Source of the DNA: Gentiana macrophylla
Taxonomy: Eukaryota; Streptophyta; Magnoliopsida; Gentianales; Gentianaceae
Direction of reading: 5' to 3'
Assembly (NCBI GenBank): GCA_026214975.1
Contig: CM047805.1
Span: 191,527,620 to 191,591,619, forward strand
Length of the DNA stretch: 64,000 nucleotides
The number at the start of each line of letters is the position of its first letter. The stretch's first letter is position 1. Positions 21,755-34,250 of the stretch are shown here, piece by piece. The notes under the pieces were generated by a model, which did not search any database, was not told the DNA's origin, and saw only the letters and a list, made by a program, of their open reading frames with translations. Made by a program: the position numbers and the translations under genes.

Positions 21755-24700
21755 TCATAGTTCACTTTTGCTGCCCTCCATTTGTAGCTGCCTAACATCT
21801 TCGATCAACAAAGAGATATTGACAAAAGATGAACCCTCTTTCTCTGTGGCTTTATTTGCCTTTTCTCCCAATATTTTTGCCTTTTTCCTCCTCTCTTTAC
21901 TCTCTTCATCTTCTCCCATCAATTGTTTAATAGCTTCTTTTATCTTTTCCCTCTTCACCAATACTTTCTCTTCCTCTCCAAATTTCATCACACCTTTAGC
22001 CCCTACCCTAACCCCGACCCTCAACACATCTACCACGAACTTTTCGTTATAAAATTGCTCCGCAAACATTGGCCAAGTAATCATCGGCACACCGGCACAT
22101 AGTCCTTCGAGCGTAGAATTCCATCCACAGTGAGACAAGAACCCTCCAATAGAAGGATGGGACAGTATCAACACTTGAGGCGCCCACCCTCGAATGATTA
22201 GTCCAAATGGCTTAACCCTCTCTTCAAACTTGTCATCTTTCAGCCATTGGCTAACTTCAGGTGTATAATCCAATTCTCTAATGATCCAAACAAACGGATG
22301 ACCCGACGCCTCTAACCCCAACCCGATTTCTCGTATCTGTGCTGCAGATAAATGACAAAGGCTACCAAAACAAGCATAAATCACTGATTTTTGAGGCATC
22401 GAGTCGAGCCATTTCAAACATAAGTTCCCATCATCAGTCGACATTTTGTTACCTCTATCGATCTTATCTTCAACTTGTTTATTGCACAAAGAAACCGGGC
22501 CAACGCACCATACCTTCTTTTGGAATTTCTTGTACTCTTCAGCATACCATAGCTCTAACTCTTCAAAGGTGTTCAATAGTACACCCCGGGCTAAACTCTC
22601 TACGCGTTTTATGTAATCAATGATTGATTTTATGTCATTAGGTGTTTTCAACCCCATCTCGGGCAATTCGGATTTGTTGAACATGATTTTATGTGGAACA
22701 TCTGACAAGACAACTGAGTCTGAATCCGAAAATGATACCTTGGATATCCTTTGAGAACACTGGACTGTGAAGCAGGAAATTGTCTGGAAAACATATCTGT
22801 GTATTTCAAGCAGACATTAATTAGATCAAGAAGTGAAGTATATATGTCATAAATTTCTCATCTTTCATGAAGAACTGAAATCCTTGTTAGCATTTTATTA
22901 TACTCTACTCTTATTTTGAACACTAAAAGATGGGCAAAATTAGAAAAATGGTCCTCTAACTTGGCCTATTATGGATTTTAGTCCTGCTCCTGTTCCGGTG
23001 AGAAAAATGGTCCTTTAAGTTGCATTTTTTTTTTGGAAAATGGTCCTATCCTTCGGATATTGCTGACTGGGCGCCGGAATTTTTTAAAATTGCTGACGTG
23101 ACCTAGTGGTAAAATATCAACCACTTTGCCATCCAAGCTACAACTCCAATATTTATATTATGACAAGATTTATTAATTATGCACAATATTCCTTCCAACA
23201 TTATATGCGCCTAATTTAAATAAACTTATAGTCTAATATATTTAATTACTGTGTATCAAAAAAAAAAAAATCACTTTATTAATGTATTTCAAAATTCCAA
23301 ATCCACTTACATTTAGGGACGTGGATAGTATTATTTTTTATATTATAAAAAAGAACTACATCAATTAACAAGGAAAATCAAGACTTAAATCAGCACATTT
23401 GACATTCTAAATCTTGAAATTATAAACGTAAAAACATTTGTATAGGGAATTCAGTAAATAACTTGAAATGTCAAATTAGCCCAAAGTAAACCATATTACT
23501 TATGCATAAGTAATAAATCTATTCATAATATAATTATTGAAGTTGTAGCTTAGATGACAAAGTGTTTGATATTTTACCATTAGGTCGCCGGTTCGAATCT
23601 TTCTTGCATCAACTTTTAATTAAAAGATACAACTTAGAGGACCATTTCCTCACCGGAGTATAACTGTATGAGCAGGATTAAAATTTCATTTTCTCACCGG
23701 AGTATGACTGTATGAGCAGGATTAAAATTCATAGTAGGCCAACTTAGCGAACTATTTTTCTAATTTTGCCATAAAAGATACTAGGTAGACATACAAATTA
23801 TTGCAAAGTATTAGTGATGTGTAATTAATATAGAAGAAACACATGAATATAAAAAGATATCCCTATAACTTAAGAGACAGATAATATGTCAAGAGATCAA
23901 TTCTCTTACTTGACCATGAATATGAATCAGAAAAAGTATAATGTAGAGATTAATTAGGTTCTCAGAAGAATGGCTATAGACTGCCGACACGTACAGATAC
24001 AACCTTTAATTTTCAGAAAAATAAAGTAAACGACATGTCTACGACTCTGCACCATTTTTTTTTTGCAGAAATTTTATTATGGTGGACTACGATGATGACT
24101 TTAGTGATCAGGACCAATAGAAAACAACAAATAACACAAAGCGTGTGTAAAATATAAATCCCATGTATTTACGTTTTACCCTTCTTATAAGACATTTCAT
24201 TTGGTGAGACAGTATGGCGTGGTGGTTACGACCACCATAAAACCACTGCCTTTTTTGAATTAAAAAAAAAAAAAGTACACATTAACAGTAAACACATAAA
24301 AAATCAAAGACTAATGCACAATTAGCAGCTAAACTACATGTACATCACTTGAATATATACGTCTTCGGACTCTCAAAACACTACACATAATATGGGTACA
24401 ACTTTCTTAAAGAGGAAAAGTAGGCCGGAGGACTGTCAAATTATTGTTTCCAGAGTGATTTAAAATATTTGAACCTAAGACCTTCTAGCCAATTGAGTTA
24501 GGTCTCATTGGCAACGTATACACATAGTTGAACCAAAAAAACCCTAACAAATGAGATTAGAGATAATTTTGGTTTAAATTTTTTGGGATCAGAGTCTATA
24601 AGGACATGTTTTAAATTCAAATGGTTGAGAATGAGCAAATCACTACGTGTATTCTATTTTTTGTATATGTGTTCATTACGTGTTTGTCTTCTCAATCATT

Positions 24701-25906
24701 ACAGATTAAACTCATCCTTACTGACCTTTAACCTAAATTTTTTTTTTGTCCGGAAAAGATTAAATTAGAATTAAAGAGCAATGATATTGTTATAGAGAAA
24801 TGGTATAACCACCGTAAAAGTAAAATAAATAAATAAAAGGAAAAGTATTTATGCACAAGCTTTGTACACAAAAAATGTTTTTGGGTTTTTTTTTTTTTTT
24901 TGTGTGGCAAATGTGTGGCTTAGATCATTACTTGTAATTTTCTATGCAGTTTTTTCTGCGTATGTATCATCTTCCAAAATAAATAAATGGAGAAACCATA
25001 AAACTGGCGGTTCATATAATGATAAACAAGTTAAAAGATTCCTTAGTGATATCACTGATAGTAACTTAACAATATTTTTCGAGAGAGTAATTATATGGAC
25101 ATACTTGATTTGTATACATCATGATGAATAATACACAACGGTGATCTATTTCACAATGAAAGTATTTTTATTTCATATTACTTTTTAAACAAGTTATATC
25201 TCACATGCATTACTTTAAATTATTGTACGAACGTTTATGATGAAAAGAGTAGACAAATTTGATCAAAATATATTATAATTGATAAAACGATTGTAGCTAA
25301 AATCTTAATGAAACAAGTTTCTTCTTCCAATATTATTACTTGGTTGGTCTCCAAATATAATATTTTGAACTTTCCGGACAGAGTAAAACGATGATAGGTT
25401 TAATTACTGCAGTAAAATGAACAAAATAAAAGTGTTTTGTATACTCAAAGTGAAGTGTTGTACGTATACCTGGGGATTTTGAACTTTTCAGCCAAGAACT
25501 GAGTCCATGGAAGAGCATTAGTGGAGATGATGCAACTAGGTTTGGGTTCCAGCTCCGTCATCATTTTCTCCAACGGCTCTTTAAGTAACCCACAGGCGTC
25601 GAAGAATGGTTTAGCTAGGTTCGGAGAAGAGAGTGCGTCCATGTTTTCACAGCCTTTTGGTAAACCGAAGTCATGACCCGGGAAATGAAGAGGAATCAGG
25701 CGAAGGTCCAAGCCGGAAATCCTGGCTCGGTCGATAATCGGTTGGTATCTGGCGGCGTTACAGGGAGTGGTGACGACGGAGACTACAAGGCCACCACGTT
25801 CAGCTAGCAGTTTTGCGAAATCAGTTAAGGGAATTATGTGGCTTTGGGACATCAATGGAATAAGGAGGAAATGGAGCTGTTGCTGCTGATTCATGTCAGA
25901 AGACAT
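21755..25906 (-). CDS. UDP-glycosyltransferase, UGT73-like (UGT-B)
   Basis: A 492-residue family 1 UGT in two exons (25906-25470 and 22796-21755) joined after codon phase 2 within Arg146; the intron is 2,673 bp. ATG 25906 gives MSSDMNQQQQLHFLLIPLMS. His23 (SQSHIIP) is the catalytic base. The PSPG box is complete at 350-393, with HCGWNST and a terminal Gln. The position of the usual dyad Asp (IISD in relatives) is Thr129 (CIISTNALPW). UGT-C shares this, so it predates the duplication. The frame is otherwise open with normal length, so the gene looks intact. The intron holds an 839-bp Mutator-like element. A solo LTR lies about 300 bp upstream of the ATG. The splice is inferred from border consensus, phase and similarity to UGT-C. 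Confidence 0.9.
22932..23770. mobile_element. Mutator-like MITE in the UGT-B intron, 9-bp TSD
   Basis: Long inverted arms start GGGCAAAATTAGAAAAAT at the left and are mirrored at the right. The flanking 9-mers are CTAAAAGAT (22923-22931) and ATAAAAGAT (23771-23779), one mismatch. A 9-bp duplication and long arms fit the Mutator superfamily. The right arm carries a 46-bp tandem duplication (about 23651-23740, CTCACCGGAGTAT and GAGCAGGATTAAAAT). The middle is AT-rich and non-coding. Confidence 0.8.
23543..23610 (+). other. tRNA-like segment inside the Mutator-like element
   Basis: GTAGCTTAGATG resembles an A box and GGTTCGAATC is an exact B box, spaced as in a tRNA gene (GTTGTAGC to GGTCGCCGGTTCGAATC). 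The left arm (23098-23147, minus strand) has the matching A-box half but not the B box. No good acceptor stem is visible, so this is a tRNA-derived relic, not a tRNA gene. Confidence 0.5.
23780..25440. other. rest of the UGT-B intron
   Basis: AT-rich and non-coding. Parts (AAACTGGCGGTTCATAT near 25003) match the UGT-C intron near 57147, confirming that the introns share ancestry. Confidence 0.55.
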
Positions 25907-25964
25907 TGCATTGAGATCTAGCTAGTTTTTGTTGGTTCTACCTACTTCGCTACATACCCGTATC

Positions 25965-25979
25965 GTATATATATATAAT
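25965..25979 (-). promoter_or_regulatory. TATA-like element of UGT-B
   Basis: A TATATATATATA run lies about 60-70 bp upstream of the UGT-B start codon on the minus strand. This is a reasonable core promoter for a short leader. Confidence 0.45.
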
Positions 25980-26206
25980 GGGGTGGCGGGTCAGAAGGAC
26001 AAAATAAGATATAAAAAAATAATAAGAAAAACATATAGTGGTTGAGGAAAGACAAAAAAGCAGCGTATTATTCTACGCGTATTCTTACGTGTTCTTACAA
26101 GTAACATATAAGGAATTATACTCGATATAGGAGCGTATCCATCAATTTATTCTAGTGGTGTCACCGAAATCCAAATCTATATTTTTTATTCAGAAATTTT
26201 GCTCTC

Positions 26207-27924
26207 TGATGACGTAGATCAAGTGATAATAAAATACTTGATCGACACCACAACCAATCTAGCAAGAGGACTAGGTCCATTTGTAGTATAAATTATAGCG
26301 AATCGCCGAGTCGATCGCATGGAACCAATTTGTGGATCATTTATATACAAACAATTAATCATTCATGTGAAGGACACAAAAGGCGGTCTACGACCAACAA
26401 AAGACAAGAAAAGATAAGCGACACGACTCGACACAACACATAAACAACGTAATTAACCTCCCCAATTATTAAGTTATCGTTTGGATCTAGAGATTCTATA
26501 TAATTAAGCTAGACTCGAAACAACTATTAATCCGATCCGTATTTCTTTTATATTGGCTACGGGAGTCATCCCCAAACTAGATCTAGCTCCGGGTAGGCCA
26601 TCAGAGATCATTATGCTACATCACGTGACTTCGCTTTTTGGCCTCCATCTCATATGACTCATGACGCTTACAAAACTAGGGATGCCGATATTAACCGTAT
26701 TCCTCACCTAGGCAACATTCCTTTGTTCAAAGCGTACTTCTGAGCGATCGCATCGGTCTCCGTCCCATAACACTAACTTTTTAGGTATCATGTTAATCTA
26801 CGATTTACGTATAACTAGGTGTCGACAATTCCCAAATCTGAGCAGATCTAGATTTATTTGAAAGTCCCGGAAGATCAATTCATGAGCCGACCTGGAGAGC
26901 CCTATATTGGTATTTCCTAATCATACGCTAATTAAAACAGACGAGCAACGTAGCCATAGCCATACCTACTAAGATAAGAAATTCTAGGTGGACAATCACA
27001 CCATAAAGACGTGGCTAGATTGACGCAACGAAAATCTAAATCTTAGCGTTTCTCTATACGTAACGGATAAAATAGAGATTAATAAAGCAATTATATAGAT
27101 CTACTAAAAACACGATTGTCAATCATACCAAAGTCATCTATAGATTACGGATAATGAGATCTGGGCGTGTGGTCCTCATAGACAAAGAATCCGGCTGCCT
27201 TATATCGTATCTCAGATCTACATCGTCCGGTGAAGAACGAACAACCTCAAGCGATAAACAATAATTGGGGCTTAATTACAAAGAACTAAGAACAAATAAA
27301 TACAAGAACTTACATTATTGCAGAAGCTTGCATAAAAGCGCTCTAAGAAAAGCGAAGATTTTATTATGAATTGTGTGAAAGTTGTGTGGTGTAAAAAGCG
27401 TGTATTGTATGCGCTTTATTTATAGGGGTTGGTAATTAAGAGATATACATCAAAATATCAAAACAAATAAGAGATAAGCTCTCGGCCGATCTCATGAAAA
27501 TAAGATCGCCCCACAAATTGCGTGTCCTTCATGTTGGCGCCACTCTTTGGATTGTCTTCTTACTCCTCTTTTTCGTCTTATCCGATCTTTTATCTTGAAT
27601 TTCTTTTGATTTATCTTGAGATTTAATTCTTCCACTTGTATTTATCCTCCATAATTATCCAAATCTGCAAAATAGATATTTATCCTAAAATAAATCATAT
27701 TTAAATAATAAACCGGATAAATACTAATTTATCTCTTTTAAATAATAGAAACGGATAAATACCAAATTATATAATTAAAATGGATAAATACCAAATTATA
27801 TTTTATAAATCACATAACATTAAATAATCCATATAACACGTGATTTAATTATAAAATATATATTATTAATCCCGATTTAAGGTCAATGTTGATGACTTTT
27901 ACGGGTATAATTTGACCGTCATCA
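26207..27924 (-). mobile_element. solo LTR, 1,718 bp, 5-bp TSD
   Basis: The ends are TGATGACG and CGTCATCA (8-bp inverted, TG...CA). They are flanked by the exact direct repeat CTCTC at 26202-26206 and 27925-27929. No gag or pol sequence is inside. On the minus strand CCTATAAATA (about 27415-27430) is followed by an A/T-poor stretch and poly-A-like signals, giving the LTR's orientation. It points toward UGT-B, whose ATG is about 300 bp further on. Confidence 0.88.
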
Positions 27925-27929
27925 CTCTC

Positions 27930-28307
27930 CACCAGGTCATCGAAGCCTATAACTATATTTTTTAACAACAAAACAATATTATTTTAATATAATAAAAAAA
28001 AATATCGATTCTCAGTGTGGTCATGTGACCCATCACTACACATGGATCTACTTTCAAAAAAAAAAAAAAAAAAACCACTAGAAAAATGAAAAAGGTATGA
28101 TAGAGAGAAGTCCACTCTATATCATTGTGTATCATTCTAAATGTTTATTAATTATCGATTAAAATACAAGATTCATGGATTGACATTAGCCGTAAAAGGG
28201 TGGTGATGCATGAATCTTAATTAATATTACGTCATAATCCAATAATAAGATAAAACTGATGATATAATTCTGGTGGGGTGAGTTGATACTTCACTGTCTA
28301 CTCATGT
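27930..28307. other. intergenic, nothing recognised
   Basis: Non-coding, with an 18-20 base poly-A tract near 28056-28073. Confidence 0.5.
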
Positions 28308-28317
28308 ATGCACAATA

Positions 28318-28486
28318 GGAAAATGCTATGTCCACTACACAAAAGTGTAGTGGATGATGTAGTGGATGATCACTGTCATGATTGGAGAGAGAAATATTTT
28401 TTTTTGTGGAGTCCCACTAAATGTGTGGTGTAGATGATGTTGTGGATGATGTAGTGGAGGTAAATATAGTGTATGTAAGACTACTG
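28318..28486. mobile_element. Mutator-like MITE copy 1, 169 bp
   Basis: Starts GGAAAATGCTATGTCCACTAC and is flanked by ATGCACAATA at 28308-28317 and 28487-28496. Inside are short GTAGTGGATGATG repeats. A second copy in opposite orientation lies at 49711-49868 with its own different target duplication, confirming that both are mobile. Confidence 0.8.
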
Positions 28487-28653
28487 ATGCACAATATTGC
28501 ACACGCTAGCTTTCCCTTTCTTGTAAATTATTGATATAAATTTAGAAAAATGATAAACAAACACCCAAAAATTGCACACATGATCATCTGAAAGTGTACC
28601 TTTGTAGTCCAGGTTTTATGGATTTTGTTTTTCTTTTAAATTAAGCTTGTGGT

Positions 28654-29160
28654 TGATGTTGCTCAAATTTGTAATCGGGTAATTAATTGATTTAAGTTAG
28701 GAAAATAATATAGAAACAGATAAATTTTGTATGAAGCTTGGTGAACTCTATTGAGAGAATGCTGCCACGTATCCAATTCAGCGTAGAATCGGAATCGAAG
28801 TTCCTCATAGTTCGAGCTTTTCCTTTTATACTTTCAGATCGTGATGATAACCTCCTCTACCATAATGGGGAGTTATCGTCGGTTATCTTGGACACTATCA
28901 GACGTGGGACTCTACCCACGTTGTGTGATTATGTCTTATGAGCTCTATTTTTACGCGCGGTTGCGACCGTTACGCCAGAGAGATCGTCTCTTTCGGCTAG
29001 TCCAGAGGCCGTTCTGTCCAGAGACATTAATCCTGCTCTGCTAGTTCTGCTCAAGGGTTGGCGGGGCCCTGCTCCCCCAATCCCGTTGTTATATCTTGAT
29101 TGTGAAATGGGCCCGGCCCAAGAATAAATAATCCGGCCCAAATGGGCCCATGTATAATCA
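28654..29160 (-). repeat. 3' LTR of the Tat element
   Basis: A 507-bp copy of the LTR, with scattered substitutions and small indels against the copy at 39702-40211. Preceded on the plus strand by the target duplication GTGGT. No clear purine tract adjoins it on the inner side. Confidence 0.9.
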
Positions 29161-29417
29161 TAAGTCCCAGGACTAGGGTGGATTGCTTTTTACATTGCCT
29201 ACTAATGCGCAACGTTTGAACTCCCGTCATCAATATAACGCGGAACGAGGCCAACTTGCACCCTCTTATAATGATTGTTGACTGAACCATCACGTCCCTT
29301 TCATTTCCTATCAAATAACTCCCTTATTTGCAACTCTTGAATTCTTCATCTGCAATTACAAGTAAGTCTTTGTGTTTACGTTATTTCTTCTATGTCTTTT
29401 GAGTCTTTATTTCTTTC

Positions 29418-32400
29418 ATGAGTCTTAGAACCGACACTGCCTCTAGTGATTATGTGGAAAGATTGTTTCAATCGTCAGAAGAGAACGCAATTGTGGTAGA
29501 AGGTGAAGAAGTGGATTCCTCCACTCCCACTCTTTGTCCGGAATCTGTTATAGCCTCTGATAATCCTTCCTCTTTGATTAATTTAGGGGATACCACCACA
29601 TTTGGAGATAATCCTTTGTGTCTTCTTCCTTCTCATCTTCTTCTTCCTGAAATCTTTACCCCAACCTCTATTGTGCATAAATATCCAGACAATCATTCTG
29701 CTTTTATCAATACTCTTAGCAGAGAAATCAGACGATTTGACAAAACAAAGGCAATAATGGCTTGTCACAGTGTTGCTAGCAAGACGACGAAGACCGAATT
29801 AGTCCATTTATTGAAAACTTATAAGATATCCACTGATCCCTTCGAGGTGGCTCTGCCCAAGGCTACTGAATACGCCTATAATCCCCCTGCAGGTTTCAAC
29901 ATAGTGTATGCTGATCAGCTGCGGAATGGCCTTAGGTTTCCTCTGCCCCTGGCTATTTAGAGGTGATGCGACATTATAAGCTGGGTAGCGGGCAAATTCA
30001 ACCAAATAGTGTTAAGTTTCTGATTGGGTTTATGATCTGGTGCCGTCTGAACACTACCCCTTTCTCAGTGAAGCTATTTAGAAACTTTTACCAGTGTAAA
30101 TTAACACCTGGCAGTGGAGGGTGGTACCACTTCTATCGTAGATATGGTAAGTTAAGACAAATCAATACCATAACCGGTAAGGATAAAACCAAGAAGAAGT
30201 GGCAAGAACACTTTTTCTTTGTGCGTCATAATACCAATGTGGGACTTGGTCGATGGAACACCTCTTCCATGAAAGATAAGCTACAAGATTTGATTGATGC
30301 TACCCTTGCTCAATACCTTGCTAGTAATAAGATCTCCTTAACCTTAGACTTCCTAAGTTCTTCCATGATAGATCTTTGCTCGACCATACATGAGGTCCTA
30401 CCAACTATGTGGAGTTCACTAAAGAAGAGTATAGAAAATGTAATGTTTGAAGTTATTTTTTCTGTATGTCACTGAATATGAATTAACCCTCTCATTTTAA
30501 ATGCGTTGGCCAACGTGGATGATCTTATTGACGTTGATTTTGATGAGGAGGTTGAGCAGATACATGAAGATTACGAGAGGACTTTATCGTCCGCCCCTGA
30601 AGGTGGTGAGACTTCTGCTCAGAAATTAGTCGGGGAGATTGATGCCTCTTCTGGTGCGGCTGTCCAGAATACCATAGCTGTAGTGGAACCTTACGATCGA
30701 GTTACGCCAAGCCTGAGACAAAGTTATAAATTTGCACGAGGAAAAAGATCTTCCGGTGACGATCTGTTGAGTGCGAATGTTGTGCCTTTTGTAGGATGTA
30801 ATATCGCCGGATGGATCAAAGATCCACCCGATTACGCAGCGGAAAGTACAAGATCTAGTTCTAAACAATCAAAATACATAAATAATAAATCTAACCTACG
30901 AGGGGGCTAGATTGCTTACCAGTTTATGGTGAATAAACTCCAAGAACAATCTTCAATCCAAGATCCAAGCTAGATGAGAAGCCACAGTCTTCCAACGTGT
31001 GTCTCCAAGCACCACCAGGTGGATGGTGTTTCAAGTTGCCGGACCTCCTCGATATGCTACCTTAGAAAAACCCGAAGTTTTCCTAAAACTCAAACCCAAG
31101 TACTTAGGCCGAAAATTCTAAGCCTAATACTTCTAAATATGTCGAAAATTGTGTTGTCAAAAGGCTTGGGAGAACTCTGTTTATATAGGAGAGTAATCCT
31201 TGTCCTCCAAGGATTTAATAATTAAGAGATAATTATTAAATTAATTCTTAATTTAAATAAAAGATAAATATAATATATATCCCAAACAAATTAGGATAAA
31301 TAAATATATTATCCAATATTCCATGATTTATCATTTAACAAATAAATAATTAAATCATATATCAAATAATTATCCAAGAAAACTAATTTCTTTCTAATTA
31401 CTTAATAGTCACAAAATGCGCCCCAAACCCTAGATAAATAGGGCCACACGCATTTTACACATATTGGGCCGAGTCCACGAAAAATTTCTTTTCCATTTAT
31501 TTAATCATCTAGTCCAACTAAACAATTAATCCACATATCAATTAAATAGTCAAATCCAACTATTTAATTATAATTGAGGTGAAACGACGAGAAAACATAT
31601 GCTATGTTAGGAGCCACGTCGGGGACCATGGACCCATATTCAGTAGCTACAATAAATTAAATAATATCATCCGTCAGACCGAACAATAATATTCAATCTA
31701 TTAATTCCGGGATTACATCACCATAATCCCGAAACTGAACTCTACCGAATACAGATAACTTATACTCAACTATGAGTTGATAAGCGTCCACTGATATAAT
31801 CATTACATACGGATAAATCCTCCATAGACTGTTCGTTTCGATTCGGGATATCTCCGTAAACCCTTCTCGAAACATCTTATCCTTATTTACCATCAACCCC
31901 TAGTGATCAATTAGTTCATAACTAATATAATATGAACTGGCGCCATCGATCAGTTTCTAGGATTAACAAATAAGGAAGCGCTTCATCTACCGCCCGAGGA
32001 AAGAATGGATTCCATATCTCGTGATAGCACAGATTACTCACTCATCCCGAGAATAGAGCCAACGAGAAGTGTTGGACCACATCACTCTGAAGTGATCCTT
32101 ACTAACGCATCAAACTCTACCCTAGTCTAAGCGGTTATGCAGTGATCACCTCAGGATTGAGATTAATCCATATATGATCATCTTGTGATTCGATAAGACT
32201 TCTCGATCACGGAAAAATATTGAGAACTCAAATCACTCAAATCAAATCGGTCCAGCCCTATATGATTATCATCATATATAAATGCCCCACTAGGTACCCT
32301 ATTACCGACAGTCCGGATAAGAATGTCACACCTAATGTGTTCTGGGCGCATTATTAGCAAATTAATCTTGAGACCCATACTCAGATTAATAAACGCTACG

Positions 32401-33270
32401 GACTAAGTTAATTTTAAGTACATCTCACTAACTCAATCCTCTTGTGTATAGCCATACACTGAGTTATGTGATTACATAAACGAGGTACTTAGGGTTTTCA
32501 GTAGTGTCTTAATTATAAGCATACATGCATATAATAAGATGAATTATTAACTCTGTCCTAAAACAATTAGATAATTGTCTTTCAGGCACTGCACCTAACA
32601 CCTTTGAGATTTGTTTCTCAAAGAAACAAGAAAAGGCACCGGCTGACGTCATCTGGCGGTTCTGCAAGTGACTCTTCTTTTAACTTTGAAGATATGTCCG
32701 CTGAGGATTTTGCCAACTTTGTAAGTAGGTTTATTGTTGGGTCCTTTACTCTCTTCTTTGCTATTTATTTCTTGACTTTTTGCCTTTTTGCGGTGTTACC
32801 ACCACAGGTAAGTCTTTACACAAGAAAGCTTTTGTTATGGCCAAAGAAATTTACGCTTACTGTAAAGTGACCAATTTAGAGGAGACAAATGCCAAAGTGA
32901 CTAGTTTGGAGGAGGCCAACCACGACCGATGTCTTGAGAGAGAATGCTTCGTTTGGAGATTGAGCAATTAAAATTTGAATTTGCCAAGGTGAAAATCTAT
33001 CATTCATTCAAGACGAACAGCTGAAACTCAGAGATCAACAGCTGAAGAAAATAAATAAAGAAAATCAACAGCATCTTGCAACGGTACAGAGGTTGAAGGC
33101 TGAATTTGAAGAAACTTTGCAGCGGATGGAGATGGCTCCTGCTCAGAATGTTATCCAGAAAGTCGTTGCAGAGTATAAAGCTTCTCCTCACACTTATGAA
33201 GAGATTAAGATTATTCTTGCTCCGGCTATGCGCAGGGGTATACTGCAGGTGTTGACGAGGCTAAACCGGT
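29418..33270 (+). pseudogene. antisense ORF of the Tat element (gypsy-type transposase-like), interrupted
   Basis: On the strand opposite to gag-pol, an ORF starts at 29418 (MSLRTDTASSDYVERLF). It contains ADQLRNGLRFPLPL, a frameshift near 29945, then QIQPNSVKFLIGFMIWCRL and GGWYHFYRR. This resembles the plant family annotated as putative gypsy-type transposon protein. An acidic region (30506-30789) follows. A 1.8-kb solo LTR then interrupts it at 30790-32600; the frame resumes exactly after it (RFVSQRNKKRHRL). The C-terminal part is Glu/Lys/Gln-rich and probably coiled coil (about 32840-33200). It contains several stops and frameshifts. Its function in live elements is not established; it is broken here. 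Confidence 0.75.
30790..32600 (-). mobile_element. solo LTR, 1,811 bp, inserted in the antisense ORF
   Basis: The ends are TGTAGG and CCTAACA, flanked by the exact direct repeat CCTTT (30785-30789 and 32601-32605). Removing it and one CCTTT restores the antisense-ORF frame. A TATATAAA box on the minus strand near 31180 gives the orientation. No coding domains are inside, so a full element was lost by LTR-LTR recombination. Confidence 0.87.
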
Positions 33271-33435
33271 GATTTGGTGATTAGTACTTTGCCTAATCAC
33301 AAATTATATGATAAAGAGGCGGTGATACTTTCACTAAAGCGCTATGATGAATACAAGAATGGAGAAGACATTGTCTACAAGTATGCCAAAAAGAGACACC
33401 TTTCAGTCTTCTTCCGCTCCTCCTTCAAGTGATTG

Positions 33436-33499
<64 letters not shown>
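33436..33499. repeat. TA microsatellite, about 64 bp
   Basis: Uninterrupted TA dinucleotides at the 3' side of the antisense ORF. Confidence 0.95.
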
Positions 33500-33501
<2 letters not shown>

Positions 33502-33813
33502 TGAAACTTTGATAATTAACTTTGGATTTTACTGCAATTTTGAGCAACTTTTGATGTAAGTTGTTGCTTTACTTGATCTTTATTTTTTATGTATGATACT
33601 TTGATCAGTATGTATGGTGCTTTGATCGGTTACCCTTTGAATTGGCTCTTGTCTTGACATTTTTCTGCTTATAAGTCCTTTATCTCCTTATTGCGCTGCA
33701 AAGAAGCTAGGATATTTATCCTTAGCTTATTTACTTATAATGTATGTTCCTGCTCAGAATGTTATGCATTGCAACAAGCGTTAAACCCATTAATAGTATG
33801 TTCAGAATAGTCT

Positions 33814-34250
33814 TGCGCTGCAAGTTTAGCACATGGATTTTATGTTGGTTTTTCTAACCAGAGTGTCCTTGCGCTGCAAATGTGACACTGATATTTATGT
33901 TGGGTTTTCTGCCCAGAGTGTCCTTGCGCTGCAATTTTGACACTTGGATTTTTTGATGGGTCTTCTGCCCAGAGTGTCCTGCGTTGCAAGTTTGACACTT
34001 TGATTTTACGATGGGTATTCTGCTCAGAGTGTCCTTGCGCTGAAAGTTTGACACTTTGTTTTCACGATGGGTATTCGCTTGAGAGTGTCTTCTTATTGCA
34101 AGTTTGGCACTTTGATTTTACGATGGGTATTTTGCCCAGAGTGTCCTTGCACTACAAGTTTGACACTTTGCCCTTGCACTGCAAGTTTGCCACTTTGATT
34201 TTACGATGGGTCTGTTGCCCAGAATGTCCTTGCATTGCAAGTTTTAACGC
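33814..34250. repeat. 56-bp minisatellite in the Tat element
   Basis: About eight units of roughly 56 bp, each beginning GTGTCCTTGCGCTGCAAG, then TTTGACACTTTGATTTTACG, and ending TCTGCCCAGA. One unit is truncated near 34165. Such arrays between integrase and the 3' LTR are a known trait of Tat/Ogre elements. TTCTGCCCAGAG also occurs in this element's own LTRs. Confidence 0.9.

Noticed and set aside
21750..22052. Ser-rich plus-strand frame
   Set aside because: It is a shadow of the UGT-B coding strand; the same shadow appears at 53730 and 55714 over the paralogues.
23543..23610. Functional tRNA gene
   Set aside because: A and B boxes are present, but no convincing acceptor stem or full cloverleaf can be drawn.
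33344..33559. Ile-Tyr repeat protein
   Set aside because: It is the TA microsatellite translated; the same applies to the frame over 60788-60900.
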